Source: Chenopodium formosanum
Lineage: Eukaryota > Streptophyta > Magnoliopsida > Caryophyllales > Amaranthaceae
Direction: 5' to 3'
Length of the DNA: 64,000 bases
Assembly: GCA_024500155.1 (NCBI GenBank)
Contig: CM044871.1
Location: forward strand, 76,926,402-76,990,401
Shown: positions 62,179-64,000 of the stretch, in pieces
How the letters are laid out: each line of letters begins with the position of its first letter
Numbering within the stretch: the stretch's first letter is position 1
Notes under the pieces: model-generated
Databases searched by the model: none
What the model was told of the DNA's origin: nothing
Seen by the model: the letters and a program-made list of their open reading frames with translations, nothing else
Program-made: the position numbers and the translations under genes

Positions 62179-63828
62179 ATTTCTATTTTAATTCCTGAAT
62201 TTGTTTCGGCAATGATTTAGAATGAGTGGATGAGACTCGAAACGTTCTAAGTATTTCATGTGCGTAATTTTTATTAACATTATTGTCATATGCATAAAAA
62301 AGATTTCATTGGAAAGACCATCCGTAATGAGTTTAAAACATAGGATTTTACACGTAGGAAATTTGAGAAATATCTTTCACAACTAGGACCGAAATAACAC
62401 CGCGCGAAACTGGAAAATTTAATCGAGCACAGAAAGCTGCTGAGGCATGTGGGAATTAGCGCCAGGGGCAAGAGTATTGGCGCTAGACTTTTAAATGGCG
62501 CCAGTCTCTGTTTGCTGGCGCCAGTCTCTGTTTGCTGGCGCCAACTTCCCCCAATACCGAGCCAGAAATATGCGTTCTAATTTCGACTGGTTTTTCGTAT
62601 TGTTTGCTCAATCCTACTTCCTGATTGAATTTTTTCTCACTTTTCTGAAACCTATATGTGTTCTACATATGGACATAACCCTCTGGTAATTCATGCTCCA
62701 TCTACCTGATTGAACGCTCTGTGCAACAAAGGGTACATCCGAGAATGTTGAATTCACCAAACCATGGAAGCGAGTTTTTTCTAAAGCTCGCGGTGTCCCA
62801 TCCACTCGCGCCAACCCTTCACGGTTAGGCTTCCGCGCGGTGCATCCGGACAATTAACCATGGACCCTCTATTGACTAAACCATATACCGAACTTTAGAG
62901 AACTAGAGCCATGGTTAGGTTGCAAACTCATTGCATCATATTGTACCTACTTGACTAATTGTGCATTATTGGTTGTGCATATATTCTATGTTTTCTTAAC
63001 CGTTTGTTTGACTTGTGTTGAGATTAAATAAAGTAATGACTTAAAGAACTTTGACTAATTCATTAATTAATTAATTAATTTGAGTCAATAAAGTCTAATA
63101 ATTTAATCAGAATTGACCTAGTACGACTTTAGGCATACCCCAGTTGATTAATAACACCGAAAACAGTCTCAGATTGAAGCTCCACCATTGGCGCCAAAAT
63201 CTGGATTGTAGCGCCACCCTGTGGAGTGTGGCGCCCGGAGACAGCTCTGTCATCTGGCGCCAAGCTACATAGTGTGACGCCAGTTCTGTCGTTTTTCCGA
63301 CAGTTCGAATTATTGGTCGAGTCATCACCTAGTGTATAATTAACCAGTTTGCTAATTAATTCGGTTAATTTTCGTTGTCAATAGTACTTGGTTGAGTCAT
63401 TAATCGAGTTTAGACACTAAGTCCCATGGTCTTACACAAGAGTCCAAGCATGTCACTTACACTCAACGCACACACCAGTACACATACTTTGACCATGTTT
63501 AAGAGAGTCTTGCGTGCGCATTTTTTCCGTCATTTTTTTAGGGGGGTAAGTCGAATATTAAACCTCCAATTTGAAAACTATACTTAGTTCCCTAAAAATA
63601 TGTACATTATTTTTGCCAAAAATATGCACCCATTTTTTTTATTTTTTTTTCCTCCTTAAAATAAACCGTAAAGTCAAGTTGATTCAAGTCAAGTAATTAA
63701 AACGCAAAATGGTTTAAATTACAGCGCGTGGTCAAGAAAGGAAGGACGATTAATCAAGGACAACCTTTTTCGTACAAGTCCAACTTTTCGACAAACCCAT
63801 AGCTCGTAAGAGGAAAGCTAAGACCATA
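62179..63828 (+). other. B2 5' leader
   Basis: 1.65 kb without a gene. GGCGCC clusters occur at 62457-62545 (including two tandem GGCGCCAGTCTCTGTTTGCT units) and 63188-63285. The block 62640-62930 is shared with B1. Confidence 0.8.
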
Positions 63829-64000
63829 ATGGCAACACAAGAAGAAGTCAACGAGCTTAGGAACCAACTGGTTACCGTGACTGAGACACTGAAGCTCCTC
63901 ACACTCAAGCTCGATGATCCCGTGAAGCAACAACAGATGGACCTCATGCAAGAGAGTCTAAGCAAGCTATCTAGCGACTACAAGTTTCAAGGCCTTACAT
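63829..64000 (+). CDS. B2 gag, N-terminal 57 codons (cut by window edge)
   Basis: ATG at 63829-63831 opens MATQEEVNELRNQLVTVTE, a leucine-rich heptad-like helix, then DDPVKQQQMDLMQESLSK, open to the last base. The match to the B1 stub (METQEEVNDLKNQLATVTE) fixes the start. This is the only gag of the group in the window with no visible break, so B2 may encode more downstream. Whether pol follows cannot be seen. Opposite-strand open frames here are shadows. Confidence 0.75.
   Translation, partial: MATQEEVNELRNQLVTVTETLKLLTLKLDDPVKQQQMDLMQESLSKLSSDYKFQGLT

Larger units (their letters stand above)
48435..64000 (+). mobile_element. Element B2: Tat-like LTR element, plus strand, running off the window
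   Basis: 5' LTR in three pieces (48435-49339, 52914-53036, 61266-62153) around two nested insertions; PBS at 62159-62178; leader; gag starting at 63829. The 3' end is beyond 64000. It sits in the copia protease gene; the flank AATAC (48430-48434) is the expected target duplication, whose partner is out of view. Its LTR reads as the inverse of B1, so it is the same family inserted in opposite orientation. Confidence 0.92.

Overview
This is nuclear DNA of a flowering plant, probably a eudicot. A spliced gene with GT-AG introns sits at the left edge. Almost everything else is plant-type transposable elements: Ty3/gypsy and Ty1/copia LTR retrotransposons, a CACTA element, MULE-like elements and MITEs. 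Recurrent ACTCCGTA-type strings made me think of Caryophyllales, but I cannot prove the species.

Layout. (1) 1-2210: the last three coding exons of a multi-pass membrane protein gene (495-1826), followed directly by a copia integrase scrap. (2) 2358-3069: a MULE-like TIR element. (3) 3658-14170: the decayed remnant of a copia-like gag unit, split by a complete 9.5-kb element, A1 (4252-13742, TSD ATAAT). (4) 14170-17190: AT-rich sequence, a MULE-like element (15530-16598), a Stowaway-like scrap and a Tourist-like MITE. (5) 17191-48434: one minus-strand copia element, of which the 3' LTR and most of pol remain. It is broken by B1 (17605-26893, TSD CCACC), by an Athila-like element (27481-43258, TSD ACCAC) that itself holds a Ty3/gypsy element (32110-37670, TSD CAATG), and by a CACTA element inside the reverse transcriptase (44413-46291, TSD AAA). 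(6) 48435-64000: B2, a plus-strand element inserted in the copia protease region. Its 5' LTR is split by a solo B LTR (49340-52908, TSD CTAGC), which in turn holds a solo Athila-type LTR (49974-51623, TSD ATTAA), and by the complete element A2 (53037-61260, TSD CTAAC). B2 runs off the right edge just after its gag start.

How the parts work together. A1, A2, B1 and B2 form one related group. They share a 20-nt primer-binding site, the PPT, leader blocks and 3' non-coding blocks, but their LTRs differ. No reverse transcriptase or integrase is visible in A1, A2 or B1: A1 keeps only gag, B1 keeps a 40-codon stub of gag, and A2 has no gag. They must therefore have been mobilised in trans. The Athila-like element has gag-protease and the ORF1-type gene but no pol; a GC-rich hairpin array and a pyrimidine-rich leader lie where pol would be.

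The most unusual signal is the arrays of short, family-private inverted repeats. CCGTGTCACGG types occur in A1, GGCGCC types in B elements and GCCCGATCGGGC types in the Athila-like element. In each family they lie just upstream of the LTR TATA box and again inside the element. Different hairpin minisatellites precede the PPT of A1, A2 and B1.
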